Counted from the first letter of the stretch, positions 46,892 through 59,995 are shown. The stretch: 64,000 nt of DNA from Actinernus sp. WN-2022 (GCA_030867875.1 JAOWCC010000064.1:32448802-32512801); one strand, 5' to 3'. Program-made: numbers and translations. The notes: a model not told the origin generated them from the letters alone.

Positions 46892-49205
46892 AAGTATATT
46901 TCATTAAACTTAACAAAAATAAGGTCCGTAGATCATTGTCCTGACTTGGCTGCAGTCCAAGCAGATATTTTCACACAGTTGCACCTTTTAAGGATTAGGG
47001 AAAATACGCTGACCGTCCAGATTATTTACAACAATTATCGTATGGGTTTTGACCCCATATATCCATATAATGTAGGGATAATAAGGGGTAGAGTTTCCGA
47101 CTTTAATTTAAAAAAATGATGTTGCTCAGGACTGAAAATACTAAGAGAAATTCAATATTTAATTAATGAGAAACGGGCCTCAAATTCACAACTAAATGTT
47201 TCTGGTCAGTTTTCAGAAGAGAGATGTTTCGATACAAGGAGAATAACGAGATGTTTCGTTACAAGGAGAATAACTAAAATTCTCATTCTGTTCCGCTAAA
47301 CCTAGATGTGAGAATTTCGCAAAAAAACAACGTTCGGGACTGTTTGTATTCAACCGAAAACTCAATAGAAGTGTCAGCTTCCAAAACAGGTGGCTACAAA
47401 ACTTCATGCACTGAAGAAAAACATAATAAGCTCCGTTGTATTTACTCAAGGATGCATCCCCGGCAACTTTACATAATTTTGACAAATTGAAAGCCCTTTA
47501 CGCCGCTTCGCAGGCTAAAAATTAAAAGCCTTTTAGCATTCGATTTTGAAAATAAACCGATCAAGTGTAAATCATATTCACCCGTCAAATTTAATTTGCC
47601 ATTTAAAAAATAAATTCACTGAAGCGGTTAAAACGTTAATGAATGAATACCCTATAAATTTTAAAAACAAGTATAAATTACTTGACATCATTTTTTCACT
47701 CTTTCTTGTTTTGTTTTTTAATTCAACGGTTAAGTCTTTAATTTTATTATTTTACCAATTTACTCAGGTTTTTTGAAACCGGACTCGCGCAATGGGTAAT
47801 CTGTCGCCCACGATTTTTCCAGTAGCAGTTCTCGAGACTGTTTTGCCGCAAGTCCTTTAGAACATTAGTGTCAGTCAAATAGGTGACAAATAACCCTTTA
47901 TCAAGCCTCAGGTTTAGAGAACACACATTCATCAAGTGAAGATAAAATAACGTCTACTAAAAGGAAAGTAAAAGGAAAGATAAGGAATACTGGCCACGAT
48001 ATAATTAATTATTAAATGACTTAAATGTAATCAGTTCCAAGCCAAGCTTTCGAAAGCGTGTACAAAACGCGAACTGTTATAAAAGCCATCGATGAATGGG
48101 AGTCATATAGATAAGAAGTCGCCTCTAGGTCTGACAAAGTTCTTGATTTTTTGTGTACTTCTTCCTTAAAGGGCCTCGGGGTTTTTCTAATATATCGATG
48201 CTTGGCAGCTGACTCAGTCTCATATTCCCCCTTGCTGTGCATTCCAGGTTCGCGATGAAAAGTTGCAATGTTTGAGTTCAGGATTGCCACTTAATAAATC
48301 TTTCCACAAGAGGGCTGTTTCAAAACAAAATTGTGGCATCGATAGTAAGCCACAATCTACAGAAAAACATACCAAAGGCACATTTATACTACACTGGGAT
48401 TTTGGTTCGTCTTGTATGAAAGCCGGTGGTACGCGTTGCGTTCTGCTTGGCTTAAGTTTGAACTCTTTTCTTTTCATTAACTCCTCTGACAATGTTTTTT
48501 CAGTTCTTTAGTGAATATTGTTTGACTTTGTCATGACTTACTTTCAGAGCAAACGACCCAACTTAGATAACAAAATCTTATTTTTTTGCAAATTATCGAG
48601 GTCGCTGTGTGGTATACGCGTCGCAAAATACTAATCATTCAATGACACGATATCCAGGTGAGTCAAAGCCAACAGTTCCAATTGATAACCTTAGTCGGCG
48701 CTGTTTGGCTAATTCAGATCGGAAGCTGCAAAGGGGCAGAATCAGCTGGAGCGTTTTGCTTCTCTAGAGAAATATGACTTTCATGGGAAAATCGAAAAGA
48801 ACGTTTTGAGGCCTGTCATATGTGACCTGTTCTCCATTCTAGTAAGAAATCAGTAGGATCTGGGGTAGGGAAGCTAGAGAATGACTCGTTCTCTCGTTGT
48901 GGCTTGCGCATGCACCAATCGCTGTCCACATTGAGGTCAGGGAAGGAGGTGAGCCCGCGACGGCTGTTTTCTCAGGCTAAAGGTGTACAGTAAATGAAAA
49001 AATACAAAAATACAATTCATTATCTCGGTTGAATGACGCACTTGACCTCGAAAGGGTTCTATACATCAATATTTATTCCAAACCTGCCTATCCCCCCGGG
49101 CATATGTGGGGCATTTGACAACTCAGTCTGACCTAGGGGTAGAGCATTTGCCGGCAAAGAAAAGTTGGGGTGGGGAATTCGTCAAAGAGTGTCACAGAAA
49201 GCGAA
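46892..49205. other. Non-coding region
   Basis: Nothing recognisable. A repeated word ACAAGGAGAATAAC occurs twice near 47235-47274. Confidence 0.4.
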
Positions 49206-49810
49206 TTTAACATCAGTGTTTATAAGAGATATGCACTCGTTCGAAGGCCTTACGGTGGGGCATTTGCATGGCTTGGCTGACTCCACGGTGGGGCATTTGC
49301 ATGGCTTGGCTGACTCCACGGTGGGGCATTTGCATGGCTTGGCTGACTCCACGGTAGGGCATTTGCATGACTTGGCTGACTCCACGGTCTCGCATTTGCA
49401 TGGCTTGGCTGCCTCCACGGTGGGGCATTTGAATGGCTTGGCTGACTCCACGGTGGAGAATTTGCATAGCTTGGCTGACTCCACGGTGGGGCATTTGCAT
49501 GGCTTGGCTGACTCCACGGTGGGGCATTTGTATAGCTTAGCTGACGCCAGGGTTGGGCATTTGCATAGCTTCGCTGATCTCAGGGTGGGGCATTTGCAAG
49601 GCAGGCTCGAGCTCCATCTACCCGGGCTTCCTTCTTTCTCTCCATAGGAAGCCCGGTCACACGGTCAAATGGTTTTTTACGAGTTGTCTGCGGAGGAGGC
49701 TATAGTTGCGTCGATGTGTTACAAAACAAGTTTGTCATTTATATTAGATCATAATCAAATGCGCTTCACAAAGGAGTTCTTGTACTTTATAGATCCGGCT
49801 GCTATTGTGG
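49206..49810 (+). repeat. Local duplication, copy 1, with 33-bp minisatellite
   Basis: About 11 units of GGGGCATTTGCATGGCTTGG plus CTGACTCCACGGT occupy roughly 49250-49600. The flanks (ATAAGAGATATGCACTCGTT on the left; GGAAGCCCGGTCACACGGTC on the right) recur at 51342-51660. The open frame through the array (11-residue repeats) is a consequence of the 33-bp unit. Confidence 0.92.
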
Positions 49811-50769
49811 CGCAATGTATTGTAGTTTACAATCATGAGCGTTTCTTAGTATACGTCCAGAATACAGGCTATAGTGACGGAAGACAACTCCTACTCTTTT
49901 AGCCAACAGGTCAGGGGAACTGAAGTTATATATTTCAAAAACAAGTCCAAGTGTTTGACCGTGTATCAAAAATGATACCGAGAAAACAAATGAATCTTGC
50001 CGAGCGCAGCATTTATTGCTTTCGCTGTGTTTTGACAGCACGGGCAAACACGCAGAACGAGTTCTATTCTCTTTCGCTACGCTCACTGAAAGGCAGCCGA
50101 ATAGAAAATATTTCCTTTCTATATAACACAATTACGTAAAGGTGAGGAGTAGTCGCTCAGCCGTCATCACCGAGACACAAACGTGGGGGAACAATTTGGT
50201 TAAATATACATAGACTGGACTAAAGCGCCAAGATACCTAAGAACATGGAGTAACTACAGAATACCCTACCACTTCAGGAATGTACTTATTAATAATTCAT
50301 TTTCCATTGTTTTCCACTGTTTCCATACAAACTCCTTACCCAACCATTTTAACAAACTCTAATTACACATTCCTGGAGTGGCAGTGTAAAAACAGAAATA
50401 AATAAAATAAAATGTATTTAAATAAAATAAACATTTTATTTGTTATAGCAGGCTGATTATCGTATCGTAGCTTACAGCTGATACTGTTGATACTGTTGTG
50501 CTATTATTTGAGGTCTAGTTGATGTTCGAGTGATTGGCATCGAGAAATGGCCGTTGCGTCCGTCCTTGCCTTCTTTCTTAGTTGGAGAGGTCGAGGGGTA
50601 AAATTTCAACAGAATTTGCTGAAATTGCATACAGAGCCCAATGAAGAACAGATAAAGACTTCAGGGGAGTTTTCATTGATTTTATTTCAGTATTTCTGGC
50701 CTAACGGATACAACCAAATACTCTTTAAAATCTCATACAAACCCTTATAATTTAAAACACAAACAGAGC

Positions 50770-51045
50770 TTGGGTTTCCTGTGGTTTCTCATCATATTGT
50801 CGCTATAAAGCGTAACATTATCATCATGTTTCTCATCGTATTGTCGCTATAAAGCGTAACAATGTTATCATGTTTATCATCGCATTGTCGCTATAAAGCG
50901 TAACATTGTCATCATGTTTCCTATCATATTGTCGCTATAAAGCGTAACATTGTCATCATGTTTCTCATCATATTGTCGCTATAAAGCGTAACATTGTCAT
51001 CATGTTTCTCATCATGCTTCCTATCATATTGTCGCTATAAAGGAT
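50770..51045. repeat. 44-bp minisatellite
   Basis: About six units of ATTGTCGCTATAAAGCGTAA plus CATTGTCATCATGTTTCTCA, with small length changes. It begins right after GCTTGGGTTTCCTGTGG, which resembles the CACAGG-type transposon end. Confidence 0.92.
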
Positions 51046-51341
51046 GGTGTCACTTTAGATATTTTTAGAATATCTGGAACAATTCCCTTTTAGAAGAGAC
51101 TGGGTTATATATCATTGTTAAACTTTCACTTATATGGTTACATGCTAATTTAATGCATTTAGGAGGGACAACTGTTGAAGACTTGTTTTGATTCAGACCA
51201 ATAATAAAATCCTGAACTTCATGGACAGACCACAGAACATGAAGCTACTTTGGAATGTTCTGTTTTTGTATTTAGCAGGATTAGGGTTATCATAAGTGGG
51301 TATTTGGGTGCACAAATTAGGGCCAACGTTTATGAATTACG

Positions 51342-51660
51342 TCGATGTTTATAAGAGATATGCACTCGTTCCAAAGCCTTACGGTGTGGCATTTGAATAG
51401 CTTAGCTGACCCCAGGGTGGGGCATGCACATTTACAAGGCTCGAGCTCCATCTACCTGGGCTTCCTTCTTTCTCTCCACAGGAAGCCCGGTCACACGGTC
51501 CAATTTTATTATTTTGTTTTTACGAGTTGCCTGCAGAGGAGGCTATGGTTGCGTTGATGTGTTACAAAACAAATTTGTCATTTACATAGCGCAAATTCTA
51601 TTAGATCATAATCAAATGCACTTCACAATGGAGTTCTTGTACTTAGATCAGGCACCGGCT
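51342..51660 (+). repeat. Local duplication, copy 2, array contracted
   Basis: Matches the flanks of copy 1 at 49206-49810 but keeps only about two diverged GGCATTTG units between them. It ends at about the same point as copy 1, after ACTT(A/T)(T)AGATC. Confidence 0.85.
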
Positions 51661-51839
51661 AACCATCCTCTCATTTTGTGTTAATCCATTATTTTTTAGC
51701 AAATTGTGAAAATCTCTGGCTTTACGTATTGAGTATTGAGTATATTATTTCTAGACGGATAAGTTGCATGTCGGTGTAAGAGTGGTTAGGTCTAGAAAGA
51801 TACAGTAGTAGGTTTATATTTAATGTTAGGTTGATCATC

Positions 51840-53581
51840 AGTAATGGAACACATTATCTGCAGCTCCATGGCAAACCACTTTGATAAGTATAGCATCCTT
51901 ACACCTCTTCAACATGGATTCGGCAGAGGCTTCTCCACTGAGACCCAATTGATCTCGGTCCTTGATGACTGGTTTACTTCACTGGATAAACATATAAGAA
52001 CTGATGTGTTGCTGTTAGACTTTTCTAAAGCGTTTGACTCAGTACCTCACTACAGACTTCTAAGTAAATTAAGTTATTATGGTATTTCTACTAAAACTCT
52101 ATCTTGGATTAAGGGGTTCCTTCTAAACCGCTCCCAATGTGTCCAAGTGTCTGGTGCTAAATCTTATTGGACACACGTCTCTTCTGGCGTTCCCCTGCGC
52201 ACTGTTTTGGGCCCCCTCCTGTTCTTGGCTTACATAAACGATATAACATGTAATCTAAATTCACATATTAAGTTGTTTGCCGATGATGCTGTTATGTACC
52301 GTGAGATATTAGATATACATGACATGAACCTACTTCAACAAGACATTAATACCATCTCAGACTGGGCGCAAACCTAGCAAATGGAATTTAATCTAACTAA
52401 ATATATTATTTTGTCAGTTACTAGATCTAAGCAAAATCTGCCTGCTCAGTACCAGATGCTAGGTCATGATTTAGAAATAGTCTCATGCCACAAATATATT
52501 GGCATATTTATTCAAGATGACTTACGATGGGACACTCAGGTTAAACAGGTTAAATCTAAAGTCATGAAGCTACTAGGCCTATTACGTAGAAACGTATCAC
52601 ATTGCAGCTAGTGTGTTAAGCAGCAAGCATACAATTCTTTAGTTAGACCCCAGGCTGAATATGCCTCTGCTGCGTGGAATCCAGCTCCCCCGCACTCTCT
52701 TTCATTGTCTCTCCTTTGTAATGTATGTATATGGTAATTTATAAGATAATTTTTCTTTTATTTTTGTAAAATTCTAAATAGTGGTGCAAATAAAGAGTAT
52801 TATTATCCTTTTGAAAAACAGCATCGGTAGCTTCTTTACAGGCAGTACAGCGCAGTGCAATAAGATTCGTGTCATCTGACTACTCTAGATATTCGAGTGT
52901 ATCAGTAATGCGTCAGTCTCTTGGCTGGGACACCTTAGAAACACGTAGATACTTAGATGCCACTACTATGATGTACAAAAGTGTAAATAATATAGTTAAC
53001 TCATCATTCCCTAGTTCTGTACAATATTCTGATTATAGAACTCGCTCATACCATCCGTACAAGTTTAGACATATTTCTACCCATGTATATGCTTATAAGT
53101 TCTCTTTTTTCCTCGTATAATACCTTTATGGAATGCATTACCACCATCTGCTGTCACGGCCGCAGCAAACGCAGCCATCTTCCAAAGGGAAGCTTTTGCT
53201 TTTCCAGTGGTCAGAATCTACTAACTTCTATCTATTTAATACGAAACAAGTAATATATATATATATTATAGACTTGAACTTTGGAGTGACTTCGCTTAAC
53301 CCATGAAATTGATGGCGAAATAGTGGATGGTTTAGATTTTATCCAACCGTTCCTTGTTTTCAATAAAAGTAGATGCTGGTTGTTGGATATCTTTCAGGGA
53401 TTAAGTGAAACCACTTCATTGTGCTACGTTTACTCGAAGTTATATTAATAATTTATCTGTTGTTATTTGAAGTACTATAATATTTATTTATTATTTATGT
53501 ATTTATTTTGCCATCGACCGCTTTTAATATCCTGCATAGTGTTATACTAAAAGGATTAATAAATATGAGATGAGATGAGAT
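51840..53581 (+). pseudogene. LINE reverse-transcriptase fragment with 3' end
   Basis: Encodes reverse-transcriptase palm motifs: LLDFSKAFDSVPH, SSGVP, LGPLLF and FADDA (catalytic Asp pair), then LGLLRRNV, YNSLVRP, LGWDTLETRRY. It has stops at about 52375 and 52610 and is 5'-truncated. The copy ends in ATGAGATGAGATGAGAT at about 53565-53581, a short-repeat tail like other CR1/L2-type LINEs. It is interrupted at about 52690-52815. Confidence 0.88.
52690..52815 (+). mobile_element. Short retroelement tail inserted in the LINE
   Basis: The LINE frame breaks after WNPAPP and resumes near 52840. The extra DNA has AATAAAG and ends in a TATTAT run, as a 5'-truncated LINE or SINE tail would. Confidence 0.4.
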
Positions 53582-53939
53582 CATCATCAACAACTTTATT
53601 ATACACGGTATCCATCATTATACAGAAATAAATGCTCTTCCAGGGAGCCGTGTGAAAATATGTAAGTAATATAATATAAGTTAATAGTAATAAATACATT
53701 ATCTGCAATTATAAATTTCGACTCTAAATATTAATACATGTAATTGATAAAAATGGGCTCTGTTTTTCTGAGAAAATTCGTCTAAACAGGCTAAAATCGT
53801 TAGAAAACCAAAGATCAATCAACTTCACAGCACACAGGTAATATTTCATGACTTTATTGTCCATTTCAGTACAGTTTCTGATTTTTTTAAAAATTCCCAT
53901 ACATTCCTTGTGCAAATCATTAGCTTGGGCTGCCTGTGG
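53582..53939 (-). mobile_element. Truncated hAT-like end, related to 33354
   Basis: Read on the minus strand it starts CACAGGCAGCCCAAGCTAAT and stays similar to 33354-33470 for about 115 bp, then departs. A frame on this strand stays open for about 80 codons (53724-53972), including KECMGIFKKIRNCTEMDNKV, and may be remnant coding. Confidence 0.6.
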
Positions 53940-54192
53940 TTTCAGTAAGAGTGAAGCATAAGCAATTGCCACCTTGGATGAATGCAGACATTTTAGATCA
54001 TATGCGTCAAAGAGATCAGTTTAAGGCACGTGCAAAAACAAACATGCTCGCTAGTACAATGTATAAAAGGCTTAGGAACCAGGTTGTTAAAATGATCACC
54101 AATGCTAAGTCAGCTCACATGAAAGACGAAATCATGAAAAGCATGAACAATCCTAAAAAGCTGTGGAAAATACTCAAGCGTGTAGTACCCAC

Positions 54193-54291
54193 TGTAATAA
54201 GAGTGCTTAGCGTAATAAAGGTGTGTTAGGAACCGCCATGTTGTTTCCTGCCTCGTGTATGTCAACCTAAACTAAAGGACTAAATACTACA
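54193..54291 (+). repeat. 5' LTR, 99 bp
   Basis: Starts TGTAATAAG and ends ATACTACA (TG...CA). Nearly identical to 58374-58479 apart from about seven indel bases. Contains AATAAAG, a possible polyadenylation signal. Confidence 0.85.
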
Positions 54292-54294
54292 TTT

Positions 54295-54307
54295 TGGCGA
54301 CGAGGAT
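54295..54307 (+). other. Primer-binding-like site
   Basis: TGGCGACGAGGAT begins three bases past the 5' LTR. TGG complements the CCA end of a tRNA; which tRNA is not settled here. Confidence 0.6.
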
Positions 54308-54379
54308 CGGACGATCTTCCACGGAAATCGACAGTGCAAGGTTTTGAGACAACACTGTGTGTGTGTTGTGGTATACAAG

Positions 54380-56497
54380 ATGACCAGCACTGGTGCGAGT
54401 GGACTGTTTGGGCGCGTTGGCGAGTTCAATGCCGAACGCGAAACATTCGATGCTTATACGTAGAGAGGATGGAGATGTTTTTCACCGTCAACAACATTGT
54501 TGAGACAACGGGAGAGGGAAGTGATCAAACCAATCTAATAGTAGCACGGACAGGAAACATGTAATTCTCCTTACCGAAGTGGGACCGGAGGTTTACTCGA
54601 CCCATAGGCCAACGACAATAATGAAGTGAAAACTATAGTAAAACATGTTTACATATGTTTGTGAAGTGAAAGCAAGAATAAAACGTGTTTTACGTACTTT
54701 TTGTGAATTTGTCATTTTTTTACCTCCCTCCCCCCTACTTTTAAGACTGCTCAATTCAAATTCAAACTATAACGGATAACAAGGTCGGCAACTTCAAGCT
54801 AGTCTGGTAACAAAACAGAAAACGAAATTGTCAATATCGGAAACTAAATGAAACTCAAGCACAATTTCAACACCACACAAAGATAAACCAATGACGAAAC
54901 TACCTTCGTAGCAAAAAATATGAGTCGAATATCACAAGAAGCGATTGTTTTGGACGAAGTTTTCGATTACAGAACGGCTTCGCAGATGTGTCTTGAGTTA
55001 AGGTTCGACCAGCGAGGTTACTGCGAGTCCTGGGCACGAGACCAAACGCTCTCCCTACCCTACAGTCGACAAACAAATAAACAGACCTCAGGGGATGCAG
55101 TTATGTTTTGAAAAGTTTCTTACGATCTAAAACTAAAACCAAAAGAGTTGGAAACTCGATGGCTAGGAAAGCGACTTACCTAAATCTAGGGCGAGAGCCG
55201 TGACTGAACTAAGACAGTGAGAAAACTTGCAATTGTTGCAATACGAGTTGACACACGGCATCGCCGAACAAAGTAACCTTGGTAAAGCTGACGGGACAGA
55301 GTATTGTGTGCAACTGCAGATCGACTTTTTAAAGAGGTCCTTCGTGGTAAGTGGTGGAGCAAACAAGTTATCTAAATTTTATGTCGATTTGCAGTCCGAT
55401 GAAAGTGACGTAAACATCAACAACTTGGAACTTATATTTTTACACTCGATTATCTAAACAGTTTTGGAATTTGTAGCGTCAGGCTTTCAGTTTGATCCAG
55501 CTAATCTTCCCACTCTTATTTTAAATCGTAAGAAACTTTTCAAAACATAACTGCATCCCCTGAGCACGGAGGTCTGTTTATTTGTTTGTCGACTGTAGGG
55601 TAGGGAGAGCGTTTGGTCTCGTGCCTAGGACTCACAGTAACCGCGCTGGTCGAACCTCTCAAGACACATCCGCGAAGCCGTTCTGTACTCGAAAACTTCG
55701 TCCAAAACAATCGCTTCTTGTGATATTCGACTCATATTTTTCGCTACAAAGGTAGTTTGGTCATTGGTTTATCTTTGTGTGGTGTTGAAATGACAAATTC
55801 ACAAAAAGTACGTAAAACACGTTTTATTCTTGTTTCCACTTCACAAACAATATGTACACACGTTTTACTATAGTTTTCACTTCATTATTGGTGTTGGCCT
55901 ATGCTCAACCCTTAGCAGCTTGGTGGCGCCTGCAAAACCCAAGGACAAGCCATTCACTGACATTGTACGGGTCTTAGAGAAACACTACAATCCGAAACAG
56001 CTTGAAATTGCATAGAGCTTCCATTTCGGGACCCGGAACCAAAAATCCGGAGAATCAGTCAGTGATTATGTGTTGGCTCTGAAAAAATCGGTGGTTTATT
56101 GTAACTATGGCGAATTTTTGAATCGGGCGCTGCGAGACCGGTTCGTGTGTGGGTTGAACAATCCAAAGATACAAAACAAACTGCTGAAGACCTCACGTTT
56201 GAAAGAGCCTGCAGCATGCATAGCCAAGACCATGGAGATGGCGGATAGGAACACCCAGGAGTTTCACCCTTCAAGCAACGAAACCAATCAAGTAAACAAG
56301 CTAACAGAACAAGGCAGTAAGAACACTGAACAATCAGTATGTCCTAGGTGTGGGGGTAATCATTCAGGTCAGTCTTGTAGATTTAAGTCAGCAAAATGCT
56401 ACAAATGTTCAAAAATCAGGCATATAGCATCTGTCTGCCGCAGTAAAGAGGGAAAAGGCAAAAAGGCAAAGTCCATAATGTACAAGCCTCGGAATTA
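54380..56497 (+). pseudogene. gag remnant, split by a DNA element
   Basis: The frame starts at ATG 54380, has a stop at about 54461, and is interrupted at 54607-55899. The rest (55902-56497) has a capsid-like segment with LVAPAKPKDKPF and a stop near 56013. Two zinc knuckles follow near 56339-56441 (CX2CX3HX4C and CX2CX4HX4C). Gag would package the element RNA; it is not functional here. Confidence 0.8.
54607..55899. mobile_element. 1293-bp long-arm inverted-repeat element, TA duplication
   Basis: Ends GGCCAAC and GTTGGCC with TA on both sides (54605-54606, 55900-55901). The arms (54607-55133 and about 55505-55899) pair over hundreds of bases. The left arm has about 160 extra bp (54715-54880). 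The spacer (55134-55504) has no recognised gene. A related end is at 26677. The TA duplication fits Tc1/mariner-type insertion (inference). Confidence 0.88.
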
Positions 56498-56579
56498 GGA
56501 AATGATGCGCATGAGAATGATGACGAATTAGGCATTTATTCCCTGTATTCGCTTGACACAAACAAGCCTAATCGCAACA

Positions 56580-56810
56580 ATTACACAGTGGAAATGAAAA
56601 TCAACGGGAAGCCGTGTAAGATGGAGCTGGAGAAATTTGCAGACAGATCCCTGACTCCTTCAAAAGTAACACTGAAAACGTACACAGGCGAAGTGCTTAA
56701 TGTGTCAGGGGAAATGCAGTGTAATATTGTACATAAGGGCAAACAGTATCTTTTGCCAATTCTGATAGCCAATTACAATGCCAAGCCCACCTTACTTGGT
56801 AAAAACTGAC
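56580..56810 (+). pseudogene. Retropepsin-like segment, active site lost
   Basis: Sits between gag and the reverse transcriptase and ends in the LLGKN-type tail common to Ty3/Gypsy proteases. The expected DS/TG triad region after MELE is missing, so the protease would be inactive. The segment ends in a stop at 56807. Confidence 0.6.
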
Positions 56811-56999
56811 TGGGTCAAATCAAGTTAGAGTGGGGAGAGATATTTAGTGTCTCTAATCGAGACCCAGTCAGTACTAAGAGTCAACTGAATGATTTGTTGT
56901 CTAAACAGCGAATTGTTTACAGAGAGTTATGAAGGCATGAAGGGCCTTGAGGCACGTATTACCATGAGAGACGATGCAAAACCTATATTTGTGAAAGCG

Positions 57000-57650
57000 C
57001 GTATAGAATCCCGTATGCTTTAAAGGTAAAAGTTGAGAAAGAACTAGATAAACTGGAAAAGCACGGGGTGATTAAGGAAACTGACAAGTCGTGTTGGGCT
57101 AGCCCAATTGTGATTGTGCCGAAGGCTGATGACACCATTAGAATTTGTGGAGATTACAAATCAACTATTAATCAGTCAGTTGAAGATGAGCAAAATGTCC
57201 TGCAAATATACAGCACTAGTTGGCTCCAAGGTATTTAGCAAACTCGATCTGTCACATGCATATGCTCAATTGAATGTTGACAAAGAAAGTCAGGAATATT
57301 TGACAATCAGTACTCACAAAGGTCTCTATTCCTACTTAAAACTGCCCTATGGGGCCGTAAAGTCATCACCCAAAATATTCCAGGCAAAAATGGATCAAAT
57401 TCTTCAAGGAATTGAGAAATGTGTATGCAAACAAGATGATATCTTAATAGGGGGAAATGACTGGCAAGAGAATATTAAGAATACTCGCTGAAGTTTTGGA
57501 CAGGCTACACAAATACAATTTGCATTTGAAATTGACCAAATGCGAATTCTTGAAACCTGAAGTGGTTTATCTAGGCCTGAGAATAAGTGCTGAAGGGTTG
57601 CAACCAGTGGAGGAGAAGATCGATGCAGTAAAGTGAGCTCCAGCCCCACA
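57000..57650 (+). pseudogene. Ty3/Gypsy reverse-transcriptase remnant
   Basis: Recognised by ELDKLEKHGVIKE, SPIVIVPK, FSKLDLSHAYAQL, PYGAVKSSP and QDDILIGG; the usual YxDD reads KQDD. Stops and frame changes occur near 57170-57220, 57490 and 57635. The connection-domain start (FLKPEVVYLGLRIS) is present; everything to RNase H is gone. Confidence 0.85.
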
Positions 57651-58373
57651 AAATGTGAGCGAACTAAGGTCCTTCTTGGGCATGGTCCAATATTATCATT
57701 CCTTCTTGCCAGGGCTAGCCACAACACTAACTGAAAGATCAGTGAGAGTAGTAAAGGAGGCACTAGGCAAACAGGTTTTAGAACTGGGAAACAAGAGTAG
57801 GTCTATGAAACAGATTAGCAGATTTTATTTTAATATATCGCACCAACCCACACAGCACCACAGGAGCGATGCCAGCCGAGTTGTTAATGAGGCGGCGCCT
57901 ACGTACGCGTTTAAGTCTAGTGAAACCTGATCTAGCCCAGGTGATAGAGTAAACAGAATAAACAGAAGGAATATAAGGATTTGAAGTGTCATAAAGACAG
58001 ACTGTTCTCAGAGAATGACACAGTTTGAGTAAGAAACACTAAAGCCAGTAGTAATACTGAGAAGTGGATTCTAGGAAGGATAGCTAAGGTCTGCGGACCC
58101 AGAACTTATCTGGTTAAGACAGGATATATAACTAGGTATGTTCATGCTGATCATTTGATTAGAGGTCATGATAAAGTGCCAAATGTAACTAGAGAGTTGG
58201 AGATAACTGTCCCTGGGATATGTGAGCTATCCCTGGGATATGAGAGTATAAGTGCTATCCCAGTTTCAGACAGTGTACCACAGCCGCCAGTCGGTTTCTC
58301 AGATGAAAATAAGGATCCTAGTCTTAACGAGGATAAAGTGTAATATATTAAGTACCCATAATGCTTAAGGAAC

Positions 58374-58479
58374 TGTGCCAGTACCCAGAGTGCTTAGCGT
58401 AATAAAGGTGTGTTAGGAACCGCCATGTTGTTTCCTGCCTCGTGTATTGTCAACCTAAACTAAAGGACTAAATACTACA
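58374..58479 (+). repeat. 3' LTR, about 106 bp
   Basis: Matches the 5' LTR and ends ATACTACA directly before CCCAC (58480-58484). The start is less certain, with several extra bases relative to the 5' copy. Confidence 0.82.
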
Positions 58480-59856
58480 CCCACAAAGCCAATCTCGTCG
58501 GCACCTCCATTCATTCTAGTAGATCAACAACAAGTTACTGACCCCGTGGCAATGGCCAACGCTTTTAATTAACATTTCATGCACATACAATCCTCATTAC
58601 AGCCGATACTCCTCCTAATGAACACATTCAAGCTGATATAAACAAGCGCCTAGCGGACTTTATCAACTCCCGCATTGATGACTCCATACAATTTGACATT
58701 CCGCCGATCACTATTCGCCATGTCGAAGACGATTTGAAACACATAGCTGTCAATACAGCCACCGGCTTAGCCCGGGGGGGCTAAATTGATAACAGCTTTT
58801 TTGTTCAATTGACACCCGACCCCTAAAAGGTACCGCTTTGCATAGAAATGTCTGTGTTTGATGGTGGATACCCTAAGTGGTACCAAACTCCTGATTTTGA
58901 CCCCTATACCGGCGATAGCCCAAAGCCTGACTCACATCTATAACGCTAGCATTGCAAATGGTATCTTCCCAAATAACTTCAAAAAAGCAAAATTATCACC
59001 TGTCTACAAAAAAGAATCCTCCCATGACAGAAATAATTATAGGCCAATTTCAGTCCTGCCTATTATTTCAAAACCTTTGGAAATGCATGTTGCATCCCGC
59101 TCTTACCTCAACTACCTGTGTTCCCACGGGCTCCTATACAGTAACCAGTCTGCATACCGTCCTCACCATTCCTGTGAAACAGCTCTTTTAATCCTTACGG
59201 ACAATTGGCTCAAGGCTATGGACAATAGTAATTTAGGTGGAACCGTGTTGTTAGATCTGAGTAAGGCTTTTGACTTAGTGAATCACGATATTTTGTTATC
59301 CAAGATCTCGAAATACAACATGAATGTCACTGCGCTTGAGTGGTTCAAGTCTTATCTCTATCATCGTTCACAGAGATGCTCCATCATTGGGTCGTTATCT
59401 GACCCATTAACACTGTCCCAAGGCATCCCATAGAGATCAATCCTAGGTCCGTCCTTTTCTCTCTCTACATGAACGATCTACCCGTGTTTGGGGTGCCAAA
59501 TGTCCGGAAATTATATATCAAATTATATGGTTATTATGTCAAAATTATCTCATATAATTGTTTTTATATCATATAATCTGTGAAATGCAAATCACTATTA
59601 TATGAAATAATTAGATGACAAAATTACATTATATCTAAAAATTTGAAACCATCTAATCGTATGGTTTCCCAATTATATGAAATAATATATCCCCCATTAC
59701 AACATTATTTGAAACAATTATTTTATTTTCAGATCATTGTTTCACATAAATGTTTTGCCAATTACTTCATTATGTAACATAAGTTGCACATAATTTATTA
59801 TATCACATAATATATGTTGTATCATATAATTCATGTTATGCAAAGTACGACACTGA

Positions 59857-59995
59857 ATTATGTGACATAATATGCACATAATGAATTATGTGACATAATG
59901 TGCACATAATGAATTATGTGACATAATGTTGTGCACATAACGAATTATGTGACATAATGTGCACATAATGAATTATGTCATGATGAATTATATGC
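59857..59995. repeat. 28-bp tandem repeats in left palindrome arm
   Basis: Units of GAATTATGTGACATAATGTG plus CACATAAT, about five copies, themselves made of short palindromes (GTGCAC, ACATAATGT). A mirrored, slightly longer array is at about 61380-61575. Confidence 0.85.

Larger units (their letters stand above)
54193..58479 (+). mobile_element. Ty3/Gypsy-like LTR retrotransposon, defective
   Basis: Short LTRs bracket a 4.29-kb body. The target duplication CCCAC is at 54188-54192 and 58480-58484 and the split LINE frame rejoins cleanly across it. Order inside: primer-binding-like site, gag, protease, reverse transcriptase, then a large deletion; RNase H and integrase are not found. A 1293-bp DNA element sits inside gag. 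Confidence 0.88.

Noticed and set aside
49165..49647. 160-codon repeat protein
   Set aside because: It begins at TTG and is the translation of the 33-bp minisatellite.
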